Shown here piece by piece: positions 39,789-48,827 of a stretch of DNA of 64,000 bases; position 1 is the first letter of the stretch, and every line of letters begins with the position of its first letter. The notes beneath the pieces were generated by a model. It was given only the letters and a program-made list of their open reading frames with translations, had not been told where the DNA came from and ran no database searches. Where the stretch lies: positions 36,320 to 100,319 of the forward strand of contig JAQGNE010000028.1 of NCBI GenBank assembly GCA_028291985.1, written 5' to 3'. Position numbers and translations under genes: made by a program. This DNA comes from Polaromonas sp. Its GTDB lineage: Bacteria > Pseudomonadota > Gammaproteobacteria > Burkholderiales > Burkholderiaceae_C.

Positions 39789-40337
39789 ATGACCGACGAA
39801 CAAGTTCTTGAGCAAACCCGCCACTGGCTGGAAAAAGCTGTGATCGGGCTGAACCTCTGCCCGTTTGCCAAGGCGGTGTATGTGAGGAACCAGGTGCGGC
39901 TGGTGGTCAGTCATGCACGCCATGCCGATGACCTGCTGGAAGAACTCGACCGCGAGCTGGACCTGCTGGTGGCCACGCCTGCAGAAGAAACAGACACGAC
40001 GTTGCTGATTCATCCCACGCTGTTTGACGACTTCCTGGACTTCAATGATTTCCTTGAAATCGCCGAAGGCGTGATCGACGAACACAAACTTGAAGGCGTG
40101 ATCCAGCTGGCAAATTTTCATCCCCGGTTTCAGTTCGAAGCAACCGAAGTCGATGACATCAGCAACTACACCAACCGGGCACCGTTTGCCATCCTGCATT
40201 TGCTGCGTGAGGACAGTGTGGAGCGGGCGGTTGAGGCGTTTCCCGAGGCTGAAGCCATCTTCGAACAGAACATTGCCACACTCGAAAAACTGGGTGTGGA
40301 CGGCTGGACTGCGTTGGGATTCAAGCCAGCGACATAA
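39789..40337 (+). CDS. DUF1415 protein
   Basis: 182 residues of a conserved uncharacterised family: WLEKAVIGLNLCPFAKAV near the N-terminus, LIHPTLFDDFLDFNDFL, GVIQLANFHPRFQFE and NYTNRAPFAILHLLRE. The Cys-Pro-Phe-Ala motif is invariant as far as I recall, but no activity is known. ATG 39789. The next gene is 154 bp downstream on the same strand. Confidence 0.87.
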   Translation: MTDEQVLEQTRHWLEKAVIGLNLCPFAKAVYVRNQVRLVVSHARHADDLLEELDRELDLLVATPAEETDTTLLIHPTLFDDFLDFNDFLEIAEGVIDEHKLEGVIQLANFHPRFQFEATEVDDISNYTNRAPFAILHLLREDSVERAVEAFPEAEAIFEQNIATLEKLGVDGWTALGFKPAT

Positions 40338-40491
40338 CCGTCATTCTGGCGCGCGTCAAGATGTCGTGTACGTCATCGGCACGTGTTGTCGCACGCTCGA
40401 CGCATGTCATAGGCGCAAGACAACAGCTACCCGTTTGTGCCTATGATTCCGTCTTTACCATCGCCGTGACATGAGGGACACTTACGCCATC

Positions 40492-42975
40492 ATGACCCTC
40501 TCATTGGCCGAACTGTCTGCTGCGTACCGGGCCTGTCTGGATGAAGCCATCCGGCAAAGCCCGCTGATCATCGAACGCTGGAACTCGGACCTCTCCCGGT
40601 TGCTGCAAGATAAAGCGATGGCCACCCCGGTATCGTCAGAGAAGACCTCGCTGCGAAACGCGGTGGTTGCCCTGAAGGCGCATCAGCAGCAAGTGGCCCG
40701 GCTGTTCGTAGCCGATCTGACGCAGGCAATAGCCGACGACGGAAAGACCGGCAGCCACCAGAAATCAATGGGAAGCCGGTCACTGTCATCGGTCAGCTTT
40801 GATGACCTGGAACTCATGGGCGACCATCAGGTGCAGGAGACGCTGGACGGCGCCCGGCTTCAGCAGACGCTGTTGCAGAGCAGCGAATTCGAGTTGGCTG
40901 GTTTCTCTGCCCGATTGAGCAGGGCACGGGGTTTTCAAAAGGTCCAGGCTGACAAAAATCCGCTTCGCCCCGAGGTGATTGCGGGCTCACTTCTCAAGGC
41001 CTTTCGAAAATCGCACATTGACAGGGCATTGCAGTCACAGCTGCTCGTGCATGGTGCCTTGCTCATGGCCGGTCAATTGCAAACACTTTATCTGGCGCTC
41101 ACAGACCTGCTGGTAGCGCGAGGCGTCGCGCCGGCCAGTTATGGCGTTGTCACCTCCGGAGGCTCTTCAGGTCGCGGCAGCTTCGATTCGCCGGGTATCG
41201 ATATCAGCGAGAACAAGCGGCCCGAAGCACTGGCCAGTGTCAGCCGCGCGAAACCCGGCGAGTGGAGCGGCCTGGGATCGGGCCGCCATTTCACGGGCAC
41301 AGCTGACGACACCGGCACGCGCGCCGACCAATTGCTTACGCTGGACCGCCTGCACCGCTTGATGGCCGGGGAATACGACGACTCCTTTTTGCCGCAAGTG
41401 CAAGCAACCGCCGGTCCCGATATTGACGATGATCTGCCGCAGCACGGTTTCTCGCATACCGTGCCGGCTGCTATGGACATGCTCAAGGAGCTTAATCATC
41501 AAGGGCTCGTGCTTCGGCAGAAAAAAACCGCCTGGTCGCCACCATCAGCCCCGGTGGCGTTGATTCGAGCCCACCTTAAAACCGATGCCAAGAGTCTTGG
41601 ACAGTCGGTGGCAATCGAGGTCGTGGGGTTGATGATCGAGCAGCTGACCCATGACGACCGTTTGCTGGCACCCGTCAAAGAGATCATTGCCAACGCCGAG
41701 CCCGCGTTTTTGCGTCTGGCCGTCACCGACCCGCGGTTCTTCAGCGACAGGAACCATCCGGCAAGGCGCCTGCTGGATGTGATCACCACCAAAAGCCTGG
41801 CTTATTCCAGCGAGGAGGCGCACGGCTTCGCAGGCTTCATGGTGGATCTGCACAACATCGCCCAGTTGCTGACGGAAGAGCACGCCAGCGACGCGCAGCA
41901 CTTCATGGAGCTGCTGCAGGATTTCGAGCAGCGTCAGATGATGCGCTCCCATGCGGCCGATGACGCGCACGCGCGGGCAGTCGGTGCGCTGGTGCGGGCA
42001 GAAGAGCGGAACATACTGGCGGGCAAGATCGCTGCCGAGATACGGACGCGGCCTGATTTCACGACCGGCAATGCTGTCGTGGCCGGGTTTCTGACAGGTC
42101 CGTGGTCGCAGGTGATGGCCAGGGAATGGCTGGACGATGAGACCCGCGGCGCACATGCCGAGGCGGCTGTTTTCAGCATGTCGCTGGACGATGTGCTGGC
42201 CAGCTTCAATGCCGTCGATGCATCCGACGCGGCCAGGCACCGCGCGTGGCTCATCAAGGCGGTTCCGCAACTGATGGAAACCTTGCGCCAGGGGCTGATG
42301 ACCATCGACTACCCGGTGCTGGACGCGAGCGAATTATTTGAGCAGCTCGCTCGCATGCACCGGTCTGCATTGTCGGTACCCCAGGCCGACAGTGCGAGTC
42401 CTGCTGATCACGCGACGCAAGCTGTGCCACAGGCGGCCGGCGCCGAAGCAACCACCCGCCGTGCAGCCCTTGAAAAAGCCTTCGCGGCAGGCGATTCCCG
42501 CGAAAACTACCACTGGCTTGCGCCTTCGGAAGCCCTGCAGTCAGGGTTCATCAATTTTGACGTTACCAACGTCACCGCTGTTACTGCTGCTTCGGACGGT
42601 CACACGGACTTTGAGGAAACCTTGCCGCACAACCGGGATGTCCAGGTTACCGTCGGCGCGCGCCCGGCTGGTCAGGTCGAAACGCCAGCCACAACCAGCG
42701 CCGCGGTTTCGCTGAAAATCGGCGACTGGGTCGAATTACTTTCCGACATGCGCTGGCTGCGCGCCCAGCTGACCTGGATCAGCCCGCAGCAGACCTTGTT
42801 CATGTTTGCTGGCGAAAGCGGGCGCAGCCACTCGATGACATCGCGTGTTCTGGGCCATCTGCTCGAGCTGAATCTGGTCAAGGTCGTCAGCCAGAACAAT
42901 GTGCTGGACGGCGCGCTGAACAGCGTTGCCGCCACCGCCATACGCAACAGCGTGGACAGTCCGGCCGGCTGGTAG
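40492..42975 (+). CDS. DUF1631 protein
   Basis: 827 residues from ATG 40492 (an ATG seven codons upstream is also in frame). The family is large, soluble, mostly helical and uncharacterised; some databases label members thymidine phosphorylase without support. Recognisable blocks: FDDLELMGDHQVQETLDGAR, KSHIDRALQSQLLVHG, and a C-terminal SLKIGDWVELL... WLRAQLTWISPQQTLFMF block that resembles a PilZ-like beta-domain by layout. The C-terminal part ends LLELNLVKVV. Convergent with the TAXI gene. Confidence 0.82.
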   Translation: MTLSLAELSAAYRACLDEAIRQSPLIIERWNSDLSRLLQDKAMATPVSSEKTSLRNAVVALKAHQQQVARLFVADLTQAIADDGKTGSHQKSMGSRSLSSVSFDDLELMGDHQVQETLDGARLQQTLLQSSEFELAGFSARLSRARGFQKVQADKNPLRPEVIAGSLLKAFRKSHIDRALQSQLLVHGALLMAGQLQTLYLALTDLLVARGVAPASYGVVTSGGSSGRGSFDSPGIDISENKRPEALASVSRAKPGEWSGLGSGRHFTGTADDTGTRADQLLTLDRLHRLMAGEYDDSFLPQVQATAGPDIDDDLPQHGFSHTVPAAMDMLKELNHQGLVLRQKKTAWSPPSAPVALIRAHLKTDAKSLGQSVAIEVVGLMIEQLTHDDRLLAPVKEIIANAEPAFLRLAVTDPRFFSDRNHPARRLLDVITTKSLAYSSEEAHGFAGFMVDLHNIAQLLTEEHASDAQHFMELLQDFEQRQMMRSHAADDAHARAVGALVRAEERNILAGKIAAEIRTRPDFTTGNAVVAGFLTGPWSQVMAREWLDDETRGAHAEAAVFSMSLDDVLASFNAVDASDAARHRAWLIKAVPQLMETLRQGLMTIDYPVLDASELFEQLARMHRSALSVPQADSASPADHATQAVPQAAGAEATTRRAALEKAFAAGDSRENYHWLAPSEALQSGFINFDVTNVTAVTAASDGHTDFEETLPHNRDVQVTVGARPAGQVETPATTSAAVSLKIGDWVELLSDMRWLRAQLTWISPQQTLFMFAGESGRSHSMTSRVLGHLLELNLVKVVSQNNVLDGALNSVAATAIRNSVDSPAGW

Positions 42976-43013
42976 ATGCCCGGTGATGCCGCTTGCTGCG
43001 GCGGTGCTGGCGC

Positions 43014-44387
43014 TTACCCTGACGTCAGTTTGCTGCGCACCAGGTTGATGTTGCTGCGCAATGCATACAGCTCGTCTGTGTAAGACAGCGGAACGCTTAC
43101 CTTTTCTGCCCGGCTGTCGAGCTGGTCAAGCTCCTCAAGCAGGGTGCGATGTGATTCTGTCGTCATGCGGTTTTCGATGTCCCGCAACTGGCCATACCAG
43201 CGGAAGATTCTTGAGCGCACCCGGAAAGCGTAGAGCGGTGGAACCACGCGCGACAGCGGCAGCATGATGGCCAGGATGATGCCCAAGGCCAGCCACATGC
43301 GCTCGATCAGGTTGGCCACCCAAAAAGGCAGATAGCGCTGCAGCAGCGGTCCGTCACCCTTGATCGCCCGCTCCGCCTCCTTGGCGATTGGCAACTCGTT
43401 GTTTTCCACATTCGGATATTCACGCGCGCGCTTGAACCAGCCAGCTCCTCCATGGATGGCGTTGCCTGCTTGCGCAAACAACTGCAGCAGCGCCGGGTGC
43501 GTGGTGTTGCGCGTGATCAATGCTGTCGTCGGTGCCACCAGCCGCACATCGTCTGGCGGTATGTCGCCAGCCAGGTCAACCACGCCGCGCGGCAGCAGGG
43601 CAGGGCTCAAAAAAGCAAAGCGCCGTGAATACGCTTCACTCTGGGCAAAGTTCATCAGCTGGATGCCGGGTGTCTGCAGCAGCATCTGCACCATCAGCGA
43701 CTCGGGTGCAGAGGCAAACACGATCGCATCAAGTTCGCCACCCAAAAAGGCCACGGTGGCCGGAGTTTGCCCCAGGCGCGAGGCTTTGAGCGATGCGGGC
43801 TCTATGCGGTTGCTTTGCAGCAGCCTGTCCATCAAGCTGGGCACGCCGCTGCCGGGCGTGCCGACATTGATGCGCAGCCCCTGCAGCTGGGTCAGTGCTG
43901 ACAGCGTCGCGTCGCCGCTTGCCGGATCTGCCGCCTGTTCGCCCTGAGGTGCCAAAGGATTTTTCGCAACCGCCACAACCTTTGCTGCGGCTTCTTGCCG
44001 GTAAAAAAGCCAGAGGGGCTCCACAAACAGGCTTCCCAGGGACGACAGACGGCTTTCGTCAGCATCGGTGTAGCTGTCGGTGCCGCCCTGTACAAAGCCC
44101 AGATCGGCCTTGCCTTCGCGCAGCAACTGAAGGTTTGCAGCCGAGCCTTCCGAGGGCAGCAGCGCCACCTCTATGCCCTCGGCCGCCAACGCCTTGGCAT
44201 AGCGCTTGCCGAACTCTTCATAGGCGCTTTGCGCCGGGCCGGTTGCCAGAATCACGCGCTTGGGCGGGTTCGGGTCCAGCCACCAGTAGGCCAACGCGAG
44301 AAGCGCCACTGCCAGTAGCAAAAATGGCCCGGCCGACACCATCAGGTCGCGCAGTGATAGCAAGGTGTAGCGAATAGTTTTTGCCAT
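43014..44387 (-). CDS. Membrane-anchored TAXI-family solute-binding protein
   Basis: About 457 residues from ATG 44387 (MAKTIRYTLLSLRDL); frame starts at 44405 and 44444 are possible, none with a good ribosome site. One helix at the N-terminus (SAGPFLLLAVALLALAYWWL), then a TAXI/NMT1-like periplasmic domain (VILATGPAQSAYEEFGKRYA, GIEVALLPSEGSAANLQLL, LGFVQGGT, INVGTPGSG), a second helix near residue 380 (ALGIILAIMLPLSRV) and a cytosolic coiled tail. No TRAP permease is adjacent, so its partner is unknown. Confidence 0.85.
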   Translation of the reverse strand: MAKTIRYTLLSLRDLMVSAGPFLLLAVALLALAYWWLDPNPPKRVILATGPAQSAYEEFGKRYAKALAAEGIEVALLPSEGSAANLQLLREGKADLGFVQGGTDSYTDADESRLSSLGSLFVEPLWLFYRQEAAAKVVAVAKNPLAPQGEQAADPASGDATLSALTQLQGLRINVGTPGSGVPSLMDRLLQSNRIEPASLKASRLGQTPATVAFLGGELDAIVFASAPESLMVQMLLQTPGIQLMNFAQSEAYSRRFAFLSPALLPRGVVDLAGDIPPDDVRLVAPTTALITRNTTHPALLQLFAQAGNAIHGGAGWFKRAREYPNVENNELPIAKEAERAIKGDGPLLQRYLPFWVANLIERMWLALGIILAIMLPLSRVVPPLYAFRVRSRIFRWYGQLRDIENRMTTESHRTLLEELDQLDSRAEKVSVPLSYTDELYALRSNINLVRSKLTSG

Positions 44388-44844
44388 GTTGCCAAACCAT
44401 AGCATGGGCTTGTCGTCAAAGGCATGCAGAGCTGATTCAGGCATCTAAACACGCGATGGCCCCTGTCCATTGGTATTTTCGATACTAAAAATGAGAGCTA
44501 ATCGGATGTTTCTGGCTGTCGTGGCTGTCGCCAACCGGGGCTAGCGAATGGCGATTAGGCTGCGGTTCATGCCTTTGCCTAGGCAAGACCCGCAAAGCTC
44601 CCGGTTGCAGGTATTGCATGCGAAGCGCGCGCCGGGCTGGTTGCACCCCCATAGCCTTGCATATTGTTTCATGTGCCGTACCAAACACTTGATCTGCATC
44701 AAGCCCGACACGGCCATCGACTTTCATACTGGGTCAGTTCAACCTGACGCATACACAAGCGTCAGTTCATCGCTGGCATGCGCATCGCCGCTGCCGGCTC
44801 GCCGCCAAACCATCTGGCAAGCGTCACATCGTAGAAAGCACACC
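44388..44844. other. Regulatory spacer upstream of the alcohol dehydrogenase
   Basis: 457 bp between divergent genes. The part nearest the alcohol dehydrogenase holds an FNR/Anr box, a -10-like CATACT (44725-44730) and a 7-bp hairpin CTGACGC/GCGTCAG (44744-44765) in the likely 5' leader. Frames here, including one in phase with the dehydrogenase from 44548, are not supported as genes. Confidence 0.5.
44689..44702. promoter_or_regulatory. FNR/Anr box
   Basis: TTGATCTGCATCAA is a perfect TTGAT-N4-ATCAA palindrome. Its centre (44695.5) lies about 41.5 bp before a start site expected 7 nt after the CATACT hexamer, the class II activator position. It predicts induction at low oxygen of the dehydrogenase and the genes behind it. 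Confidence 0.85.
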
Positions 44845-45894
44845 ATGCAAGCCCTTGTTTACCAGGGACCCGGTCGTAAAGCCCTTGAAGAGCGTGACCG
44901 TCCCGGCATCCAGGCGTCTACGGATGCCATCGTCAGAATCACCAAAACCACCATATGCGGCACCGATTTGCATATCCTCAAGGGCGACGTAGCAACCTGC
45001 AAGCCAGGTACTGTGCTCGGCCATGAGGGTGTCGGCATCGTGGAGGTGGCCGGTCCCGGCGTCAGTACTTTCAAGCCGGGCGACCGGGTGCTGATTTCCT
45101 GCATCACGGCATGCGGCCGCTGTGAGGCCTGCCGCAAGGGCATGTACTCGCATTGCGCGACAGGTGGCTGGATGCTGGGCAACAGCATCGATGGCACCCA
45201 GGCCGAATTTGTACGCGTTCCTTATGCTGATACCAGCTTGTACCCCATTCCCGCCGGCGCTGATGAAGAAGCCCTGGTAATGCTGAGCGATATATTGCCC
45301 ACGGGTTTCGAGTGTGGTGTGCTCAATGGCAAGGTCAAGGTAGGGGGCAGCGTAGCAATCGTTGGCTCCGGCCCCATCGGACTGGCTGCACTGCTCACAG
45401 CTCAGTTTTATGCGCCCGCAGAGATCATCATGGTGGATGTTGACGATAACCGGCTAGCGGTAGCCAAACGCTTTGGCGCGACGGCGACGGTCAACAGCTC
45501 GGCGGGCGACGCGGTGGCGCAGGTCATGAAGCTGACAGGCGGGCGCGGCGTGGATACCTCTATTGAGGCCGTTGGCATACCAGTCACCTTCCAGCTTTGT
45601 CAGGACGTCGTGGCTGCGGGGGGAACAATAGCCAACGTTGGCGTACACGGTTGCAAGGTTGACCTGGACTTGGCACGCCTGTGGTCGCACAACGTAACCA
45701 TCACAACCGGCCTGGTCGACACTTTTTCGATTCCGATGCTGCTCAAAACCGTGCAAAGCAAACGCATCGATGCCGCGCAGCTCGTCACCCACCGCTTCAA
45801 GCTGCACGACATCATCACGGCTTACGACACCTTCAGCCGGGCAGCCGAAACCAAGGCGCTAAAGGTCATCATTGAGGCGGGAGGCGTCTTATGA
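44845..45894 (+). CDS. Zinc-dependent alcohol dehydrogenase (MDR family)
   Basis: 349 residues. CGTDLHILKG (catalytic Zn Cys), GHEGVGIVEVAG (His-Glu), the structural-zinc cysteines in CGRCEACRKGMYSHC, and the GSGPIGLAAL nucleotide-binding motif are all present. It resembles the secondary/short-chain alcohol dehydrogenases of the Tb-ADH type in length; NAD or NADP use is undecided. ATG 44845. The stop overlaps an ATG pair at the ATPase start region. Probably induced by FNR/Anr for fermentative redox balance (inference). Confidence 0.9.
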   Translation: MQALVYQGPGRKALEERDRPGIQASTDAIVRITKTTICGTDLHILKGDVATCKPGTVLGHEGVGIVEVAGPGVSTFKPGDRVLISCITACGRCEACRKGMYSHCATGGWMLGNSIDGTQAEFVRVPYADTSLYPIPAGADEEALVMLSDILPTGFECGVLNGKVKVGGSVAIVGSGPIGLAALLTAQFYAPAEIIMVDVDDNRLAVAKRFGATATVNSSAGDAVAQVMKLTGGRGVDTSIEAVGIPVTFQLCQDVVAAGGTIANVGVHGCKVDLDLARLWSHNVTITTGLVDTFSIPMLLKTVQSKRIDAAQLVTHRFKLHDIITAYDTFSRAAETKALKVIIEAGGVL

Positions 45895-45904
45895 TGAATC
45901 CATC

Positions 45905-48745
45905 ATGGCAGCCATAGATGCCGCGACCGAGGCGTTCCTGCGAAATGCCGAAGATGTGGCGGGCGACTTCGGCACCAGCCTGACGAACGGCCTTACAGCC
46001 GATGAGGCAGCGCAGCGCCTGTTGAAGGATGGTGCCAATGAACTGCGTGCGGCTCGCACGCCAGGCTCCTGGCAACGTCTGCTATCGCATTTCCGGGACC
46101 CTCTGGTTTACCTGCTGATGGGCGCCATTGCCGTTTCACTCCTCGTCTGGGCCCTCGAAGGAAGCACCGGGTGGCCGGTCGATGCCATTGTGATCTCGGC
46201 AGTGGTGCTGTTCAACGCGGCGCTCGGATATGCACAGGAAGCAAAGGCAGTTCAAGCAGTCGCCGCGCTGGGCCGTCTGACAGCTGCGACGTCGGCCGTT
46301 ATCCGGGATGGCCTTGAGTCGCGAATCCGAAGCGCTGATCTGGTGCGCGGGGACCTGCTCGTGCTTCGCGAAGGCGACTCGGTGGGTGCGGACGGACGCT
46401 TGTTGCAGGCTGCGTCTTTGCTTGTGCAGGAAGCCGCTCTTACGGGCGAGAGCTCAGCCGTATTGAAGGGTACAGCCAGTCTGGAGGCGCCGGCAGCGCT
46501 CGGCGACCAGTTGAACATGGTTTTTCAGGGAACGTCGGTTTTGCAGGGAACGGCGCGCGCTGTGGTCACGGCCACTGGCATGGCGAGCCAGATCGGCCTG
46601 ATTGCGCACTTGATGGAGGCCAGCCCAGAACGCCCTACACCGCTTCAAGTTGAGGTGGCCCGCCTTGGACGGATGCTGGGGATAGCGGTGGTGGCCGTAG
46701 CGGCAGTCGTGATGGCGACTCTGTTCGTTGTTTCCGATATTGATGGTGCCAGCGACGTCGTCGCTGTTCTGCTGTTGGGTGTAGCGCTGGCGGTGGCCGC
46801 TGTGCCTGAAGGACTGCCAGCGATCCTGTCCGTGGTGCTCGCCCTGGGTGTGCAGCGGATGGCCCGGCACGAGGCTATCGTCAAGAAGCTGTCATCAGTA
46901 GAGACATTGGGCTGCGCATCGGTCATATGCTCTGACAAGACAGGAACGCTGACCCGTTCGGAAATGACCATCGAGCAAGTCCTCACGGCATCCGGCGGTA
47001 CCCGTTTCACGGGAGTGGGCTATGCGCCCGATGGAAGTGTCCAGAGCGCTGGAATGGCCCTTGCGGAAGGGCCGCTCCGCGCAGAACAGATCGTAGCGAT
47101 CAGCGGTGGCAGCCTCGCCGGCAACGCAGACTTGCGTCAGAGCGAGGGCGGCGCCTGGCTCATTCAGGGCGATCCCACTGAAGCGGCCTTTCTGGTAGCA
47201 GAACGCAAGCTGGGCGTCAGCGATCGACGCCTGCAACGCTTCGAACGTGTCGCGGAGATTCCTTTCACATCAGACCGAAAGATGATGTCGGTCATCGCCA
47301 ATGATCACGAGCATGGCGGCGAGCGTGTACTGGTGTCCAAGGGAGCGCCGGATGTACTGCTGGCGCGGTGCACGCAGGTTCGCGTCGGCAATGAATTGAA
47401 AACGCTGGACGCTGCGCAGCTTGACAAGCTGTTGGGCGATGTGGACACGCTGTCTGATGCGGCGTTGCGGACGCTGGCCGTAGCCTATCGGCCACTTGCC
47501 GCAAACGAGGACGTCCAATCTGCAGAGGCTTTGGAGCGCTGCCTTATCTTTGTGGGCACTGCTGGCATCATCGACCCGCCGCGGGAAGAAGCAGTGGTTG
47601 CAATCCGGGAAGCACATGGTGCCGGTATCCGTACGGTCATGATCACCGGCGACCACCCTCGTACGGCCGCACGCATTGCTGCCGACCTGGGTATTACGCC
47701 GGCCGGCGCGAAAGCGATTACCGGGATAGAACTCGATGCGATTGACGATACCGGTCTGAAAGAGATCGTACGCACCACGTCGGTTTTTGCCCGTGTATCG
47801 CCGCACCACAAGTTGCGAATCGTCCAGGCCCTGCAGGGCGAAGGGCATGTTGTTGCAATGACAGGCGACGGCGTTAACGACGCGCCTGCATTGAAAGCTG
47901 CCGACATTGGCGTTGCCATGGGCGTGACTGGCACCGAAGTTTCCAAGCAGGCTGCCCGCATGATTCTGGCCGACGACAACTTCGCCACGATCATTCATGC
48001 AGTGCGTGAGGGTCGTGCCATTCTGGACAATATTCGCAAGTGCCTTCGCTACCTGCTGTCGTCCAATATGGGCGAGGTGATGACGGTTTTTCTGGGTGTG
48101 GTCGGCGCCGGTGTGATCGGACTGACGGGCGATGGCGGCACACTCGTATTGCCGCTACTGGCGACCCAGCTTCTGTGGATTAACCTTATCACTGACGCTG
48201 CCCCCGCGCTGGCTCTCGGGGTTGATCCAGCCTCGCCAGGCTTGATGGACCGCAAGCCGCGACATGTCAGCGACCGCTTGATCGATGCCCGTATGTGGAC
48301 TACCGTTGTGCAGAGCGGCCTGGTGATCGCGGCAGTGACGTTGCTGACGATTGATTTTTACCTGCCAGGTGGCCTCATCAAGGGCTCCTCTGACTTTCTG
48401 ACGGCCCGGACCGCCGGCTTCACCGTACTGGTGTTCACCAGTCTGTTGACCTGCTTCACGTCGCGCTCGGAGACCGACAGCGTCGTTGCTTCGCTATGGG
48501 TCAACCCCTGGCTGTGGGCAGCCGTCGCGCTGTCAGCCCTATTGCAGGTAGCGGTGGTGCATGTCCCCTTTTTGAATCTCGCGTTTGGCACCGTGCCGCT
48601 TTCGCTGTCGCAATGGGGTATGTGCGCGGCCATGGCAAGCCTTGTTCTCTGGGTCAGTGAAGTCGTCAAGCTCTTGGGACGCATCCGCCGCCCTGTGGTT
48701 TCTGCCGCAACCCGACAACAAGGCGACGTCGTTGGCGGCGCTTAA
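45905..48745 (+). CDS. P-type cation-transporting ATPase (P2 type)
   Basis: About 946 residues. A cation-ATPase N-domain, ten-helix layout; LTGESSAV (A-domain), AVPEGLPAIL (M4 ion-binding), CSDKTGTLTRSEM (phosphorylated Asp), VSKGAPD (N-domain), MTGDGVNDAPALKAADIG (P-domain) and LLWINLITDAAPALALG (M6). These mark a Ca2+/Mn2+-type P2A-like pump; the ion is not certain. ATG 45905 is assumed; a TTG at 45872 in the same frame overlaps the dehydrogenase. Eleven bases after the dehydrogenase stop, so co-transcribed. Confidence 0.9.
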   Translation: MAAIDAATEAFLRNAEDVAGDFGTSLTNGLTADEAAQRLLKDGANELRAARTPGSWQRLLSHFRDPLVYLLMGAIAVSLLVWALEGSTGWPVDAIVISAVVLFNAALGYAQEAKAVQAVAALGRLTAATSAVIRDGLESRIRSADLVRGDLLVLREGDSVGADGRLLQAASLLVQEAALTGESSAVLKGTASLEAPAALGDQLNMVFQGTSVLQGTARAVVTATGMASQIGLIAHLMEASPERPTPLQVEVARLGRMLGIAVVAVAAVVMATLFVVSDIDGASDVVAVLLLGVALAVAAVPEGLPAILSVVLALGVQRMARHEAIVKKLSSVETLGCASVICSDKTGTLTRSEMTIEQVLTASGGTRFTGVGYAPDGSVQSAGMALAEGPLRAEQIVAISGGSLAGNADLRQSEGGAWLIQGDPTEAAFLVAERKLGVSDRRLQRFERVAEIPFTSDRKMMSVIANDHEHGGERVLVSKGAPDVLLARCTQVRVGNELKTLDAAQLDKLLGDVDTLSDAALRTLAVAYRPLAANEDVQSAEALERCLIFVGTAGIIDPPREEAVVAIREAHGAGIRTVMITGDHPRTAARIAADLGITPAGAKAITGIELDAIDDTGLKEIVRTTSVFARVSPHHKLRIVQALQGEGHVVAMTGDGVNDAPALKAADIGVAMGVTGTEVSKQAARMILADDNFATIIHAVREGRAILDNIRKCLRYLLSSNMGEVMTVFLGVVGAGVIGLTGDGGTLVLPLLATQLLWINLITDAAPALALGVDPASPGLMDRKPRHVSDRLIDARMWTTVVQSGLVIAAVTLLTIDFYLPGGLIKGSSDFLTARTAGFTVLVFTSLLTCFTSRSETDSVVASLWVNPWLWAAVALSALLQVAVVHVPFLNLAFGTVPLSLSQWGMCAAMASLVLWVSEVVKLLGRIRRPVVSAATRQQGDVVGGA

Positions 48746-48827
48746 ACGACGCCTAGCGTCCCGCAAATGCAGCAGCAAACCGTGCCCATACACCCGTGCC
48801 CATAAACCATAACGAAAGCAACTGTAT

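Noticed and set aside
44548..44844. In-frame extension of the alcohol dehydrogenase
   Set aside because: It would place the FNR box and promoter in coding sequence; the conserved N-terminus begins at 44845.
48780..48804. Direct repeat CCGTGCCCATA, two copies 14 bp apart before the DASS gene
   Set aside because: Only two copies, no symmetry and no link with a promoter; probably slippage.
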